From: Deinococcus sp. Arct2-2
GTDB lineage: Bacteria > Deinococcota > Deinococci > Deinococcales > Deinococcaceae
DNA: 64,000 nucleotides
Assembly (NCBI RefSeq): GCF_004801315.1
Contig: NZ_SSNW01000004.1
Coordinates: 62,001-126,000, forward strand
Reading direction: 5' to 3'
Made by a program: the position numbers and the translations under genes
The notes under the pieces: model-generated
Databases searched by the model: none
The model's input: only the letters and a program-made list of their open reading frames with translations
What the model was told of the DNA's origin: nothing
Shown: positions 63,539 to 64,000 of the stretch, piece after piece
Position numbering within the stretch: position 1 is the first letter of the stretch
How the letters are laid out: each line of letters opens with the position of its first letter

Positions 63539-64000
63539 GTGAGTCCCAGAGAAGTTCCCCAGGGTGTGTTGAAAGGCACGGGTCATGGCCCATTGCCGCC
63601 GATGCTGACGCAGTACGTGCAGATGCGCGACGAGGTGGAAGCCCAGTTGCCCAACGCGCTGCTTTTGTTTCAGTGCGGCGATTTTTACGAAACTTTTGGC
63701 GAAGACGCCGAACGCCTCTCGCGCTTGTTGGGCATCGCGCTGACGCACAAAAGCAGCCGCGACTTTTCTACGCCGATGGCCGGAATCCCGCTGAGGACAC
63801 TGGACAACAACGTGGAACGGCTGTTGCAGGCGGGCGTGCGCGTGGCGGTGGCCGATCAGATCGAGGAACCGGGCGGCGCACTCGTAGACCGTAAAGTGAC
63901 GCAATTGCTGACCCCCGGCACCGTGACCGAGGAACGCCACCTGACTGCCGACGAAAATTATCTGGCGGCGGTAGCCACCGGGGACGGCTACGCGCTGGCC
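63539..64000 (+). CDS. mutS: DNA mismatch repair protein MutS (N-terminal part)
   Basis: Runs off the end of the window; 154 codons are visible. LTQYVQMRDEVEAQLPNALLLFQCGDFYETFGEDA carries the mismatch-binding F-X-E motif (FYE), then LTHKSSRDFSTPMAGIPLRTLD and VAVADQIEEP. MutS recognises mispairs and loops. The start is GTG at 63539: TAAACT (63527-63532) ends six bases before it. The first ATG (63602) is 21 codons further in. Confidence 0.95.
   Translation, partial: MSPREVPQGVLKGTGHGPLPPMLTQYVQMRDEVEAQLPNALLLFQCGDFYETFGEDAERLSRLLGIALTHKSSRDFSTPMAGIPLRTLDNNVERLLQAGVRVAVADQIEEPGGALVDRKVTQLLTPGTVTEERHLTADENYLAAVATGDGYALA

Overview
The window looks like chromosomal sequence from a Deinococcus species. 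The evidence is high GC, a ddrA-type Rad52-like gene, Deinococcus/Thermus-type RpoB and RpoC, and many genes in which a TANNNT box ends six bases before the start codon, the layout of leaderless Deinococcus mRNAs. It is mostly core genome; species cannot be told from the sequence alone.

Layout. 1-9.2 kb: start of a divergent mntH with a DtxR-like palindrome, serA, a kinase-fold gene, a Panacea (PanA/SocA-like) gene coupled to a small membrane protein, a kamA/DUF/aminotransferase operon opposite an Lrp regulator, and endonuclease V. 9.2-13 kb: a trp operon (trpL leader peptide, attenuator, trpE, a four-helix-bundle gene, trpG, trpD). 13-17.5 kb: glgB, hisH-hisB and a TetR regulator. 17.5-22 kb: an AT-rich gap, two secreted lipoprotein proteases, and ddrA with a 30-codon membrane peptide. 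22-28 kb: PadR regulator, DUF4188, methyltransferase, hrpB, a 36-codon gene, HAD phosphatase and SDR. 28-35.4 kb: secreted ExeM/NucH-type nuclease with a partner lipoprotein, then a CoA-disulfide-reductase-like flavoprotein opposite a class V aminotransferase. 35.7-50.2 kb: rpmG-secE-nusG-rplK-rplA-rplJ-rplL, a cold-shock gene, a TPR membrane protein and rpoB-rpoC. 50.4-64 kb: DUF2721, tatA, tRNA-Ser(GGA), MFS transporter, B12-binding protein, gltX, mutL, small enzymes, CHAD and DUF2726 proteins, and the start of mutS.

The most unusual content lies between and around the genes. A four-helix-bundle (23S rRNA IVS-type) gene sits inside the trp operon, bounded by inverted arrays of a 7-base unit (GATCGTG x4 and its complement x3); one array is translated as the N-terminus of trpG. 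A second family (R2) has tandem GGGTCTAA octamers in inverted orientation around a body of about 60-100 bp. A third (R1) is an approximately 103-bp palindrome-rich element with AACCCCCC/GGGGGGTT ends, present as six near-complete copies plus fragments. A fragment of R1 lies inside an R2 element between rpoB and rpoC.

Several control regions can be read directly: a Trp-rich leader peptide (WWW) with a terminator hairpin before trpE, a consensus promoter before rpoB, a leaderless ddrA promoter overlapping a degenerate damage-response-like motif, and paired inverted repeats at mntH. All functional calls come from reading the sequence; no database search was run.
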